This document shows positions 1 through 8,248 of a DNA stretch of 50,049 nucleotides, one piece after another; the first letter of the stretch is position 1, and every line of letters begins with the position of its first letter. The stretch is from the NCBI GenBank assembly GCA_021203065.1, contig JAJQBX010000014.1:1-50049 (forward strand), in the 5' to 3' direction. The stretch is from Oscillospiraceae bacterium (GTDB lineage Bacteria > Bacillota > Clostridia > Oscillospirales > Ruminococcaceae). A program made the position numbers and the translations under genes. The notes beneath the pieces were generated by a model. That model was given only the letters and a program-made list of their open reading frames with translations, did not search any database and had not been told where the DNA came from.

Positions 1-31
1 TAAAATGTAAAGTTTTAGATGGGATGAGGTA

Positions 32-100
32 GTAGGGGCGGATATTATCCGCCCGAATATTCTCGGCGACCCGCAACGGGCGGATAATATCCGCCCCTAC
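32..100. repeat. Perfect 24-bp inverted repeat upstream of mnmG
   Basis: Arms at 32-55 and 77-100 are exact reverse complements of 24 bases, separated by 21 bases. Each arm is itself nearly palindromic around GGATATTATCC. As RNA this would form a very long hairpin just before mnmG. A related start (TGTAGGGGCG) recurs near 13180, so it behaves like a dispersed extragenic element or MITE-like unit. No gene is visible in 1-156. Confidence 0.85.
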
Positions 101-156
101 AAATTGTAATCATACATAGTATTTATACAATCCGTAATATAAAAGAGGCACTCAAA

Positions 157-2058
157 ATGGATTCAAGTATCAATTACATGGGAAAATTTGATATTGTCGT
201 CATCGGCGGGGGGCATGCCGGGATTGAGGCGGCTCTTGCCCCTGCACGGCTTGGGCTGAGGGTCGGGATCTTCACCATCACCCTTGACGGCATCGCAAAC
301 ATGCCCTGCAACCCCTCCATTGGCGGGACGGCTAAGGGCAACCTCGTCAGGGAGATTGACGCCCTTGGCGGGGAGATGGGCAGGGCGGCGGACGCCACCT
401 TTATCCAGTCGAGAGTCCTGAACCTCGGTAAAGGTCCTGCCGTTCACAGCCTTCGGGTTCAGGCGGACAGGGTCAAGTACCATATCTATATGAAGCAGGT
501 CTTGGAGCGTGAGCCGAATGTTGAGATCAAGCAGGGCGAGGTGACCGAGATTCTCACCGACAGCTCGGGGGCAGTCTCCGGAATAAGAACCAAGCTCGGG
601 GAGATCTACGACTGCCGTGCTGTTATCGTCGCTACCGGCACTTACCTTGGCGGAAAAATCCATGTCGGCGAGTCGAACTATGAGAGCGGTCCGGACGCAA
701 CTTTGCCGGCTAAAGAGCTTACTTTATCACTTAAACAACTGGGAATTTCCATCCGCCGCTTCAAGACCGGAACGCCCGCAAGAGTCCACAAGAGAAGCAT
801 CGACTTTTCCGTCCTTGAAAGGCAGGACGGCGACGAGCACATCATCCCCTTTTCGTTCGAGACAAAGGGAGAGCTTAAGAATCAGGTCTCCTGCTATATA
901 AGCTACACTAATTCCGAAACCCATAGAATAATTTTGGAGAACCTCGATCGCTCGCCTCTCTTCTCCGGGAGGATCGAGGGAGTGGGTCCCAGATACTGTC
1001 CGTCCATCGAGGACAAAATTGTCCGGTTCTCCGACAAGCCCCGCCATCAGCTCTTCATCGAACCGATGGGTCTTGATACGGATGAATATTACCTGCAGGG
1101 GATGAGCTCGTCTCTTCCTGTAGATGTTCAACTTAAATTTTTAAGAACGATAAAAGGTCTTGAGCATGTAGAGATAATGCGCCCGGCATATGCAATCGAG
1201 TATGACTGCTGTGACCCTACTGAGCTTCTCCCGACTCTTGAATTCCGTGAGCACCCGGGGCTTTATGGTGCAGGGCAGTTCAACGGCTCATCCGGCTATG
1301 AGGAGGCGGCGGCTCAGGGCTTGGTCGCCGGAATCAACGCAGCCCTCAAGCTTCAGGGAAGAGAGCCGATGATCCTTGATCGGGCATCCTCCTATATCGG
1401 GACTCTCGTTGACGACCTCGTCACAAAGGGCGTCACCGACCCTTACCGGATGATGACCTCCCGTAGCGAGTACCGTATTCTTCTTCGTGAGGACAACGCC
1501 GACGAGCGGCTCACCCCCATCGGTCACGAAGTCGGTCTTATTTCGGACGAGAGATATGAGCGGCTTCTTGAGAAAGAGCGGTTGATTGCGGAAGAGGTTA
1601 ACCGCCTTGAGCACACCAACGTTGCCCCGAGCGAGGCTCTCAACAGCTATCTTATATCGAGCGGCACTGAGCCCATCTCGAACGGCACGACCCTTGCGAA
1701 GCTCATAAGAAGACCGCAGGTGAAGTACTCGGGGCTTATCTGTGCCGATAAAAATCGCCCCGACCTCCCCGATGAGGTCACCGAACAGGCTGAGCTTCGG
1801 ATCAAGTACGATGGCTACATCAACATCCAGCTCAGGCAGGTGGAGGAGATGCGAAAGCTCGAGGTAAAAAAGCTCTCGCCCGACACCGACTACACGAAAA
1901 TTTCGGGGCTCAGGCTGGAAGCGGCAGAAAAGCTCCAGAAGAGAAAGCCCTTAAGCGTCGGTCAGGCGTCAAGAATCTCCGGCGTCAACCCGGCTGACAT
2001 CTCGGTTTTACTCATCTGGCTCGAGAAAAAGAGGAGGGAAGAGCATGGCGGCAATTGA
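157..2058 (+). CDS. mnmG: tRNA uridine-5-carboxymethylaminomethyl modification enzyme MnmG (GidA)
   Basis: FAD-dependent enzyme that with MnmE installs the (carboxymethyl)aminomethyl group at wobble uridine 34 of certain tRNAs. The N-terminus carries the dinucleotide-binding signature VVIGGGHAGIEAA at about residues 14-26, followed by the family-typical NPSIGG segment and the GLVAGINAA FAD contact near residue 395. Length (633 aa) is normal for the family. The start at 157 has an AGAGG ribosome site 8 nt upstream. Its 3' end overlaps rsmG by 14 bp, the classic gidA-gidB arrangement near the origin of replication. A second methionine (codon 8) is possible but less well spaced. Confidence 0.97.
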   Translation: MDSSINYMGKFDIVVIGGGHAGIEAALAPARLGLRVGIFTITLDGIANMPCNPSIGGTAKGNLVREIDALGGEMGRAADATFIQSRVLNLGKGPAVHSLRVQADRVKYHIYMKQVLEREPNVEIKQGEVTEILTDSSGAVSGIRTKLGEIYDCRAVIVATGTYLGGKIHVGESNYESGPDATLPAKELTLSLKQLGISIRRFKTGTPARVHKRSIDFSVLERQDGDEHIIPFSFETKGELKNQVSCYISYTNSETHRIILENLDRSPLFSGRIEGVGPRYCPSIEDKIVRFSDKPRHQLFIEPMGLDTDEYYLQGMSSSLPVDVQLKFLRTIKGLEHVEIMRPAYAIEYDCCDPTELLPTLEFREHPGLYGAGQFNGSSGYEEAAAQGLVAGINAALKLQGREPMILDRASSYIGTLVDDLVTKGVTDPYRMMTSRSEYRILLREDNADERLTPIGHEVGLISDERYERLLEKERLIAEEVNRLEHTNVAPSEALNSYLISSGTEPISNGTTLAKLIRRPQVKYSGLICADKNRPDLPDEVTEQAELRIKYDGYINIQLRQVEEMRKLEVKKLSPDTDYTKISGLRLEAAEKLQKRKPLSVGQASRISGVNPADISVLLIWLEKKRREEHGGN

Positions 2059-2740
2059 CGTTTCGAGGCTTAAAGCCGTCTTTTCGGGGATAGATATGCC
2101 CCTTTCGGACACCCAGACGGAGAGTTTTGCAACATATTCTGACATGCTTGTTGAGAAAAACGAGGTCATGAACCTGACAGCCGTCACCGACTCTGAGGGC
2201 ATCATCATGAAGCACTTTGCGGATAGCTGCCTCCCCCTCAAGATGGTTGATGCTCCACGTGGAGCTAAGCTCATCGACGTCGGCACGGGTGCAGGTTTCC
2301 CTGCTATTCCCATTAAAATAGTGCGTGAAGACCTCCGGATAACGCTTCTTGACAGCCTCAACAAGCGTGTGAACTTCCTGAAAGACGTTTCCGCCGCCCT
2401 GAATCTCGGTGCCGAGTGCATTCACTCAAGAGCCGAGGACGGCGCAAGAGGTGTTCTACGTGAAACATTCGACCTCGCCACCGCCCGGGCAGTCGCCCGC
2501 ATGTCAGTCCTGAGCGAATACTGCCTCCCGTATGTCAAGGTTGGCGGCAGGTTTATAGCCCTCAAGGGCAGTGATTGCCATGAAGAGATCGCCCAAGCAG
2601 AGCCGATTATAGCTAAGCTGGGCGGAAAAATCGGGCAAGTGACCGAGTACACCCTCCCAAGCGGCGACGGGAGGACGCTGATTGTCGTCGAAAAGGTGAA
2701 AAATACTCCCCGGGAGTTTCCGGGGAGGGTGGTGAAGTGA
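2045..2740 (+). CDS. rsmG: 16S rRNA (guanine-527-N7)-methyltransferase RsmG (GidB)
   Basis: SAM-dependent methyltransferase modifying G527 of 16S rRNA in the cytoplasm. The sequence shows the family core: motif I LIDVGTGAGFPAIPIKI near residues 76-92, LLDSLNKRVNFL near 100-111, and ATARAVARM plus FIALKG later. Length is 231 aa, about normal. Translation is probably coupled to mnmG through the 14-bp overlap. The coding sequence contains two parS-like palindromes (2251-2266, 2452-2467), as seen around rsmG/noc in other Firmicutes. The last codons contain a strong CTCCCCGG/CCGGGGAG hairpin (2706-2727). Confidence 0.96.
   Translation: MAAIDVSRLKAVFSGIDMPLSDTQTESFATYSDMLVEKNEVMNLTAVTDSEGIIMKHFADSCLPLKMVDAPRGAKLIDVGTGAGFPAIPIKIVREDLRITLLDSLNKRVNFLKDVSAALNLGAECIHSRAEDGARGVLRETFDLATARAVARMSVLSEYCLPYVKVGGRFIALKGSDCHEEIAQAEPIIAKLGGKIGQVTEYTLPSGDGRTLIVVEKVKNTPREFPGRVVK
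2251..2266. other. Degenerate parS-like site inside rsmG
   Basis: TGCTCCACGTGGAGCT differs from the parS core TGTTCCACGTGGAACA at three positions and keeps the central CCACGTGG palindrome. It is weaker than the other two sites. Confidence 0.4.
2452..2467. other. parS-like site inside rsmG
   Basis: TGTTCTACGTGAAACA matches the ParB binding consensus TGTTTCACGTGAAACA at 14 of 16 positions. Its position between rsmG and the parAB genes is where ParB loading sites are commonly found. Confidence 0.6.
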
Positions 2741-2768
2741 ACCTCTCAGTTACGCCTACAGCGTGCCA

Positions 2769-2795
2769 GCTCCCCTTGATAAGGGGAGCCTTTTT
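2769..2795 (+). terminator. Intrinsic terminator after rsmG
   Basis: Stem GCTCCCCTT / AAGGGGAGC with loop GAT, followed by CTTTTT. It is built from the same GC-rich extragenic repeat found at 5587-5860 and 13190-13365. Confidence 0.8.
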
Positions 2796-2958
2796 GCGTT
2801 CTAGGAAACTTTGTACTATTACAAAAGCTTTCGAGAGAAGATTACTTAGAGGTTGCGCAAAACCTCGAATCCTCCCGATAAATTCCTCTGGAAATAATCA
2901 CATCTTTATGGTAAAATAAGGAATAGAAACCCAGACTTTACTATAAGGACGTGATAAT

Positions 2959-3771
2959 ATGGCAAAAATTTTCCTGCCTAAGAAGGAGAAAATTGCGGCT
3001 AAGGTTGTTGAGATCCCTTGCGAGGCTATCGCTCCGAACCCTTATCAGCCGAGGAAGACGTTTACGAGGGACGAGCTTATGAACTTAGCGTCGAGCATCA
3101 GGGCGGATGGGATTCTGCAGCCGCTTTCGGTGCGGGAGACCGCAACCGGGTATGAGCTGATAGCAGGGGAGAGGCGGCTTCGGGCGGCAATGATTGCGGG
3201 GCTCGAGACCGTCCCATGCATAATTATCGACGCCAGCGACCGGACTTCGGCGTTACTTTCTCTTGTTGAGAACCTCCAGCGTGAGGACCTCAGCTTTTTC
3301 GAGGAGGCTGACGCTATTTCAAAGCTTATTGACCTCTACGGCATGACTCAGGAGGACGCCGCCTACCGCCTCGGCTATGCGCAGTCAACCCTTGCCAATA
3401 AGCTCCGGCTTCTCAAGCTGACCGCTTCCCAGAGGCAGATTATCACCGAAAATGGTCTTACAGAACGGCATGCGAGGGCACTTTTAAAGCTTCCGACCGA
3501 CGAAAAGCGGGACGAAGCACTCAAAAAAGTGGTGAAAGGCAAGCTTAACGTCGAAAAAACGGAGGCTTTGGTCGAATCGATGCTCGAATATGACAAATAC
3601 TGCCAGCGAATCCGCAAAGGCTCAGCCGTCCTCAAGGACGTCCGTCTCTTCATGAACACCGTCAACAAGGCAGTAGAGACAATGCAGATAGCCGGGGTGG
3701 ATGTGAATGTCGATAAAAGGCAGTCGGAGGAGTATCTCGATTACTATATAAGGATACCGTTGAAGAGATAA
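2959..3771 (+). CDS. noc: Nucleoid occlusion / ParB-family DNA-binding protein (Noc-like)
   Basis: First of two ParB-family proteins in this block. It has the N-terminal ParB/Srx CTPase-type domain (ANPYQPR-like IAPNPYQPRKTF, ELIAGERRLRAA, VENLQREDLSFFEEA) and the central helix-turn-helix (DAAYRLGYAQSTLANKLRLLKL), then a basic C-terminus. The order rsmG-noc-parA-parB is the usual Firmicutes order, which is why it is called Noc rather than a second ParB. Noc blocks Z-ring assembly over the nucleoid in Bacillus. No consensus Noc-binding site was found. The call by paralogy is good; the exact role is inferred. Confidence 0.85.
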   Translation: MAKIFLPKKEKIAAKVVEIPCEAIAPNPYQPRKTFTRDELMNLASSIRADGILQPLSVRETATGYELIAGERRLRAAMIAGLETVPCIIIDASDRTSALLSLVENLQREDLSFFEEADAISKLIDLYGMTQEDAAYRLGYAQSTLANKLRLLKLTASQRQIITENGLTERHARALLKLPTDEKRDEALKKVVKGKLNVEKTEALVESMLEYDKYCQRIRKGSAVLKDVRLFMNTVNKAVETMQIAGVDVNVDKRQSEEYLDYYIRIPLKR

Positions 3772-3775
3772 AAAA

Positions 3776-3791
3776 AGTTCCACGTGGAACA
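3776..3791. other. parS site between noc and parA
   Basis: AGTTCCACGTGGAACA matches the ParB site consensus TGTTNCACGTGNAACA at all but the first base. It lies in the noc-parA gap, 26 bp upstream of the parA promoter, so ParB binding could also affect parAB transcription. Confidence 0.85.
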
Positions 3792-3817
3792 TCCAAAATA
3801 AAATTTGTCGAAAGTAG

Positions 3818-3845
3818 TTGCAAACTCCGAAATTTGTGCTATACT
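3818..3845 (+). promoter_or_regulatory. parA promoter
   Basis: TTGCAA (3818-3823), a 16-bp spacer, then TATACT (3840-3845). It sits about 75 bp upstream of the parA start and implies a structured leader. Confidence 0.6.
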
Positions 3846-3847
3846 TA

Positions 3848-3906
3848 ATATTAGGGACGTGAGGAAACCTGATGGATAGGGGTGCTGACTCACGCGAAAC
3901 TAATAT
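3848..3906 (+). ncRNA. Nested stem structure in the parA leader
   Basis: ATATTAG (3848-3854) pairs with CTAATAT (3900-3906). Inside it CGTGAG (3858-3863) pairs with CTCACG (3889-3894), and a short CCT/AGG pairing lies within. The element lies between the promoter and parA. I could not assign it to a known riboswitch class; it could be a regulatory leader or simply an mRNA fold. Confidence 0.4.
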
Positions 3907-3921
3907 GTAAGGGAGCGTATC

Positions 3922-4719
3922 ATGGGGAAAATTATCGCCGTATCAAATCAGAAAGGCGGAGTTGGGAAGTCGACTACCGTTGTTAATCTCGCCGCCGCAC
4001 TCGGCGGGAAAGGAAAAAAGGTGCTGGTCGTCGACATCGACGCTCAGGGAAACACCACAACAGGGCTTGGAGTGAGAAAGCGAGCCATCACCGAAACGGT
4101 CTATGAAGTGCTGATAGGGCAGTGCAGGGCAATAGAAGCCATAGTTCCGACAGCGTTCAAGGGCGTTTCGCTTCTGTCATCGGCGCAGAAGCTTGCAGGT
4201 GCGGAAATCGAGCTCGCAGGGGTTGAAAACCGGCTTATGCGGCTCAAAATGCAGCTTCTTCCGGTCAAAAATGACTTCGATTTCATCTTGATAGACTGTC
4301 CGCCGTCGCTCAGCATCATAACTCTCAACGCACTTGCCGCATGCGATTCGGTTCTCATTCCGATTCAGTGCGAATTTTATTCGCTTGAGGGCTTGGTTCA
4401 GCTGATGGACACAATAAAGCGGATCAAGGACGGCTACAATCCGTATATGTACATCGAGGGAATCCTCTTCACAATGTATGTCGGGCGGTATAATCTCACC
4501 GCACAGGTGGTTTCGGAGGTCAAAAAGTACTTCCCGAACGACATCTATGAGACGGTCATTCCACGGAACGTGGCACTTTCCGAAGCTCCGTCTCACGGAA
4601 AGCCCATCATGTACTACGATCGCTCTTCAAAGGGCGCAGAGGCTTACGAAAACTTCTGCATTGAGTTCCTTGAGAGGGCTAAGAAGAAAACCGGTCAGAC
4701 CTACGGAAGAAAATCTTAA
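3922..4719 (+). CDS. parA: Chromosome-partitioning ATPase ParA/Soj
   Basis: Deviant Walker-type ATPase that works with ParB-parS in origin segregation. The N-terminus shows the deviant Walker A KGGVGKSTTVVNLAAALG (residues about 11-28), followed by VVDIDAQGN, and Walker B-like FILIDCPPSLSIITLNAL. Length of 265 aa is standard for Soj. It is 18 bp from parB, so the two are one transcription unit. A start at 3922 is supported by a GGGAGCG site upstream. Confidence 0.96.
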   Translation: MGKIIAVSNQKGGVGKSTTVVNLAAALGGKGKKVLVVDIDAQGNTTTGLGVRKRAITETVYEVLIGQCRAIEAIVPTAFKGVSLLSSAQKLAGAEIELAGVENRLMRLKMQLLPVKNDFDFILIDCPPSLSIITLNALAACDSVLIPIQCEFYSLEGLVQLMDTIKRIKDGYNPYMYIEGILFTMYVGRYNLTAQVVSEVKKYFPNDIYETVIPRNVALSEAPSHGKPIMYYDRSSKGAEAYENFCIEFLERAKKKTGQTYGRKS

Positions 4720-4737
4720 CAGTGGGAGGGAAGATTT

Positions 4738-5586
4738 ATGGCAAAGGTTAAAGGACTCGGAATGGGGATGGACGCACTCTTCACCCAGAACGAAACGGAG
4801 GAAAAGCAGCAGAAAACCCTCAGACTGACGGAAATTTCGCCGAACAGGGAGCAGCCGAGAACCGATTTTGACGACGAAGCACTCTCGAAGCTCGCCGACT
4901 CAATCAAGCAGCATGGCGTTCTGCAGCCGCTTCTGGTAAGACCGCTCCCGACGGGAGGCTATCAGATTATCGCCGGAGAAAGACGATGGCGAGCAGCACG
5001 CATGGCAGACTTGGATGAAGTCCCCGTCGTTATAAGAGACATGGACGACAAGGGAGCGATGGAGCTTGCACTCGTCGAGAACCTCCAGCGTGAGAACCTC
5101 AACCCGGTTGAAGAAGCCTTGGGCTACAAGGAGCTCATGGAGAAGTGGGGCTACACTCAGGAGCAGGTCGCTCAGGTTGTGAACAAGTCCCGTCCGGCGA
5201 TTGCGAACTCGATAAGGCTTCTGAGCTTGGATGAAAAAACTCTCACCATGGTGAGAGAGGGCGACATCTCAGTCGGTCACGCAAAGGTCCTCGCCGGAAT
5301 CGAGAACGAAGAGCTGAGAGCTGAGCTCGCCACTCAGGTGAAGCGTGACATGCTCACTGTCAGAAACTTAGAGCAGCTCGTCAGAGCAAAGGTGACGAGC
5401 AAAAAGCCGAAGAATTCGCCGCAAAAGGAGACATTCCTCCGTGAAATCGAGCTCTCCCTCGAGCAGACCACCGGCAGAAAGGTCACCGTCACCGGCAAAA
5501 ACGGCAAGGGAAAGCTGGAAATAGAGTATTACTCGGAGGAAGATCTGGCGAGGATTGCGAGGGTACTTGAGGGTTTAGGGGAGTAA
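4738..5586 (+). CDS. parB: Chromosome-partitioning protein ParB/Spo0J
   Basis: CTP-dependent clamp that loads at parS. It shows the ParB signature blocks [49 protein letters not shown] and the helix-turn-helix [24 protein letters not shown]. Length (282 aa) is normal. It follows parA directly with a GGGAGGG ribosome site. Together with parA and the parS sites nearby this is a complete partition module. Confidence 0.96.
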   Translation: MAKVKGLGMGMDALFTQNETEEKQQKTLRLTEISPNREQPRTDFDDEALSKLADSIKQHGVLQPLLVRPLPTGGYQIIAGERRWRAARMADLDEVPVVIRDMDDKGAMELALVENLQRENLNPVEEALGYKELMEKWGYTQEQVAQVVNKSRPAIANSIRLLSLDEKTLTMVREGDISVGHAKVLAGIENEELRAELATQVKRDMLTVRNLEQLVRAKVTSKKPKNSPQKETFLREIELSLEQTTGRKVTVTGKNGKGKLEIEYYSEEDLARIARVLEGLGE

Positions 5587-5862
5587 AGCAGTTTTCCTGC
5601 GGAAAACTGGCGACTTTCGCCTCCGGCAAAAGTCGCACCCCTCAGTCAGCTTCGCTGACAGCTCCCCTTATCAGGGGAGCCACCCCTCAGTCGCACTTCG
5701 TGCGCCAGCTCCCCTTTCAGGGGAGCCTATAACTGCTTCTCCCAAAGGCTTCTGATAGAAGCAGAAAAAGCCTCCCCTGTTAAGGGGAGGGGGACCGGCG
5801 AAGCCGGTGGAGGGGTGCGCCGACCAAAGGGAGGCGCGCAGTTTGCTGAAAGCAAACTGCAC
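5587..5862. repeat. Cluster of GC-rich stem-loop repeats between parB and serS
   Basis: This 316-bp gap holds no gene but a string of short hairpins: CAGTTTTCC/GGAAAACTG (5589-5609), GTCAGC/GCTGAC, CTCCCCT/AGGGGAG twice, GACCGGC/GCCGGT and CAGTTTGCT/AGCAAACTG. Units such as the TCAGTCAGCTTCGCTGACAG motif recur at 13305-13330, and the GGCGAAGCCGGTGG motif recurs at 10018-10031. They look like dispersed extragenic palindromes and may double as the parB terminator. Confidence 0.8.
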
Positions 5863-5902
5863 TTGCACTGATGAAAGAAAATTTTGAAAGGAAAGACCAC
5901 CA

Positions 5903-7183
5903 ATGATAGACATAAAATTAATCCGTGAAAATCCGGAGTTGGTTAAAGAGAACATTAAAAAGAAGTATCAGGACGAAAAGCTTCCGCTTGTTGATCAGGC
6001 GGCGGAATTAGACCGTGAGTATAGAGCCGCTATTACCGAGGCTGACTCGCTTCGTGCACAGAGAAACAAGCTTTCGAAAGAAATAGGCGGCTTGATGGCT
6101 AAGGGCGAGAAAGAAAAGGCGATGGAGGTCAAGGCTCAGGTAACAGCTCAGGCTGAGAGACTTGCTGAACTCGAGGGACTCGAGGACGAGCTTCAGGAAA
6201 AGCTCCACAAGATCATGATGGTCATCCCGAACATCATCGACCCCTGCGTCCCTATCGGCAAGGACGACTCTGAGAACGTCGAGATTGAGAAGTTTGGCGA
6301 ACCATTTGTTCCGGATTTCGAAGTTCCTTATCACACCGACATCATGGAAAAGCTCCACGGAATCGACCTTGAGAGCGCACGCCGTGTCGCAGGAAACGGC
6401 TTCTACTATCTGATGGGCGACATCGCCCGGCTTCATTCTGCGGTCATCTCCTATGCAAGAGACTTCATGATCGACCGGGGCTTCACCTATTGCGTCCCGC
6501 CTTTCATGATCCGTGGCGCAGTCGTCGATGGAGTCATGAGCTTTGCCGAAATGGATGCGATGATGTACAAGATCGAGGGCGAGGATCTCTATCTTATAGG
6601 CACATCTGAGCACTCGATGATAGGAAAGTTTATCGACCAGATTATTCCGGAAGAGCAGCTTCCGCTCACACTCACAAGCTATTCGCCCTGCTTCAGAAAA
6701 GAGAAGGGCGCACACGGCATCGAGGAAAAGGGCGTATACAGAATCCATCAGTTTGAAAAGCAGGAAATGATTGTCGTCTGCAAGCCGGAGGAGAGCCCCT
6801 ACTGGTTCGACAAGCTCTGGAAGAACACCGTCGACCTGTTCAGAAGCCTTGATATTCCGGTAAGAACCCTCGAGTGCTGCTCGGGAGACTTGGCTGACCT
6901 CAAGGTCCGCTCGCTCGACGTAGAGGCATGGAGCCCGAGGCAGAAGAAGTACTTCGAGGTTGGCTCCTGCTCGAACTTAGGCGACGCTCAGGCAAGACGC
7001 CTCAAGATCCGTGTTAACGGCGAAAACGGCAAATACCTCGCCCACACCCTCAATAATACCGTCGTAGCACCCCCAAGGATGCTTATTGCGTTCCTTGAGA
7101 ACAACCTGAACGAAGACGGTTCAGTCAGAATCCCCGAAGCCCTGAGACCTTATATGGGTGGGAAAGAGGTTATTAAGGGATGA
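5903..7183 (+). CDS. serS: Seryl-tRNA synthetase
   Basis: Class II aminoacyl-tRNA synthetase charging tRNA-Ser. The N-terminal coiled-coil arm is visible (about residues 30-105, rich in E/K/L heptads), then the class II core: motif 2 CFRKEKGAHGIEEKGVYRIHQFEKQEM and motif 3 near NNTVVAPPRMLIAFLEN. Length (426 aa) is typical. A GAAAGGAAAG ribosome site precedes ATG 5903. No T-box leader was seen in the repeat-filled gap upstream. Confidence 0.97.
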   Translation: MIDIKLIRENPELVKENIKKKYQDEKLPLVDQAAELDREYRAAITEADSLRAQRNKLSKEIGGLMAKGEKEKAMEVKAQVTAQAERLAELEGLEDELQEKLHKIMMVIPNIIDPCVPIGKDDSENVEIEKFGEPFVPDFEVPYHTDIMEKLHGIDLESARRVAGNGFYYLMGDIARLHSAVISYARDFMIDRGFTYCVPPFMIRGAVVDGVMSFAEMDAMMYKIEGEDLYLIGTSEHSMIGKFIDQIIPEEQLPLTLTSYSPCFRKEKGAHGIEEKGVYRIHQFEKQEMIVVCKPEESPYWFDKLWKNTVDLFRSLDIPVRTLECCSGDLADLKVRSLDVEAWSPRQKKYFEVGSCSNLGDAQARRLKIRVNGENGKYLAHTLNNTVVAPPRMLIAFLENNLNEDGSVRIPEALRPYMGGKEVIKG

Positions 7184-7236
7184 ATTAAGCCGAAAACCGA
7201 TTCTTCTCGCTTTTTCAAATTTTCTTAGAAAAACGC

Positions 7237-7265
7237 TTGACATCATGCGTAAAATCGCATATAAT
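7237..7265 (+). promoter_or_regulatory. Consensus sigma-A promoter upstream of the Abi_2 gene
   Basis: Perfect TTGACA (7237-7242), 17-bp spacer and perfect TATAAT (7260-7265). This is the strongest promoter in the window. Transcription would start near 7272, at a short hairpin RNA rather than directly at the gene. Confidence 0.9.
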
Positions 7266-7271
7266 AATGAT

Positions 7272-7325
7272 GACAGGACTCCCCGCACCTCTCACTTAGT
7301 GATGTGTCCCAGGGGAGACGTTTTT
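7272..7325 (+). ncRNA. Short terminated RNA between promoter and Abi_2 gene
   Basis: After the promoter, CTCCCC (7279-7284) pairs with GGGGAG (7312-7317). Inside, GCAC (7285-7288) pairs with GTGT (7304-7307) and TCAC with GTGA around loop TTA. A T5 run follows at 7321-7325, so the unit reads as a ~50-nt RNA ending in a terminator. AbiF-type Abi_2 loci are reported to carry a structured RNA antitoxin upstream of the toxin gene; this element has that position. Function here is inferred. Confidence 0.55.
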
Positions 7326-7346
7326 ATAAGCGGACGTGAACACGAA

Positions 7347-8234
7347 ATGACAGTAAATACAAATTCATTGTTGCCAGCAGTTAAGTCTCCAAAAACTTAT
7401 GAAGAACAAGTTGAGATTATCAAAAGTAAGGGCTTTGTTGTTGAAGATGAAGAAAAGTGCATCGATTTTCTTCATAGAGCAAATTACTACAGGCTGTCGG
7501 CTTATTTTTTACCATTCAAAAAAGAAGACGGAACATATCTTAGCGACACTAATTTCAGTAAAGTACAACGTATATATGATTTTGATTGCAGGATGAGAGC
7601 GACTCTGTTTGAATGTATAGAAGAAATCGAATTATTTTTGCGGACTCAGTTATCTTACGAGATGGGACATAAATATGGTGCGCTTGGTTATTTGAATCCG
7701 GATAATTTTTCGGACGATCACAATAGTGAAAAGTTCAACAATAATCTGGAAAGATGCATTGAAGCAAATAAGAGATCGTTAGTTGTGAAACACCATATCA
7801 AAAGATATTCTGGGCAATTTCCTCTTTGGGTAATTATTGAATTTTTCTCAATGGGCATGTTGTCATACTTTTATTCGGATTTAAAAACTCCTGATCAAAA
7901 GCATCTTGCTAGAATTATGTATTCGACCAATCCTGCATGCTTAAAAAGTTGGCTCAGGTGTATTACAGACCTTCGAAATTTGTGTGCACACTCGGCACGA
8001 TTGTATGCATGGATATTTACTGCCGCTCCGAGAACGGAGAAGAGAATGAGTTACCAGTTAGACCGTTCACTTTTCTCACAAATTATGGTTTTGAGAGAGT
8101 TGTATCCAATGAAAAATCGTTGGAATTCAACTGTTGCCGCCGAAATATCGGCTTTGGTAGACGAGTATTCGGAAGATATTTTGCTAAGACATATAGGATT
8201 TCCTGAAAATTGGAGAGAGCTGTTATTTTTCTGA
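7347..8234 (+). CDS. Abi_2 family (AbiD/AbiF-like) abortive-infection HEPN protein
   Basis: A 295-aa protein with the Abi_2 signature HRANYYRLSAYFLPF near residues 43-57 and a HEPN RNase motif RNLCAH (R210 to H215, spacing Rx4H). HEPN proteins of this group act as RNA-cleaving toxins in phage defence. ATG 7347 is chosen because it lies after the promoter and hairpin RNA; an in-frame extension back into serS lacks its own signals. Base composition is lower in GC than in serS, which suggests acquisition. The strong promoter and terminated leader RNA point to RNA-based control. Toxicity is not shown by the sequence. Confidence 0.85.
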   Translation: MTVNTNSLLPAVKSPKTYEEQVEIIKSKGFVVEDEEKCIDFLHRANYYRLSAYFLPFKKEDGTYLSDTNFSKVQRIYDFDCRMRATLFECIEEIELFLRTQLSYEMGHKYGALGYLNPDNFSDDHNSEKFNNNLERCIEANKRSLVVKHHIKRYSGQFPLWVIIEFFSMGMLSYFYSDLKTPDQKHLARIMYSTNPACLKSWLRCITDLRNLCAHSARLYAWIFTAAPRTEKRMSYQLDRSLFSQIMVLRELYPMKNRWNSTVAAEISALVDEYSEDILLRHIGFPENWRELLFF

Positions 8235-8248
8235 AAGGCAGGCTAACA

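Noticed and set aside
2737-2919. 60-codon open frame after rsmG
   Set aside because: It runs through the extragenic repeat and the terminator hairpin; there is no ribosome site and the sequence has no protein-like pattern.
3858-3905. Hammerhead ribozyme or known riboswitch in the parA leader
   Set aside because: CTGATGG and GAAAC pieces are present but the order and stems do not form the catalytic core; no other class fits.
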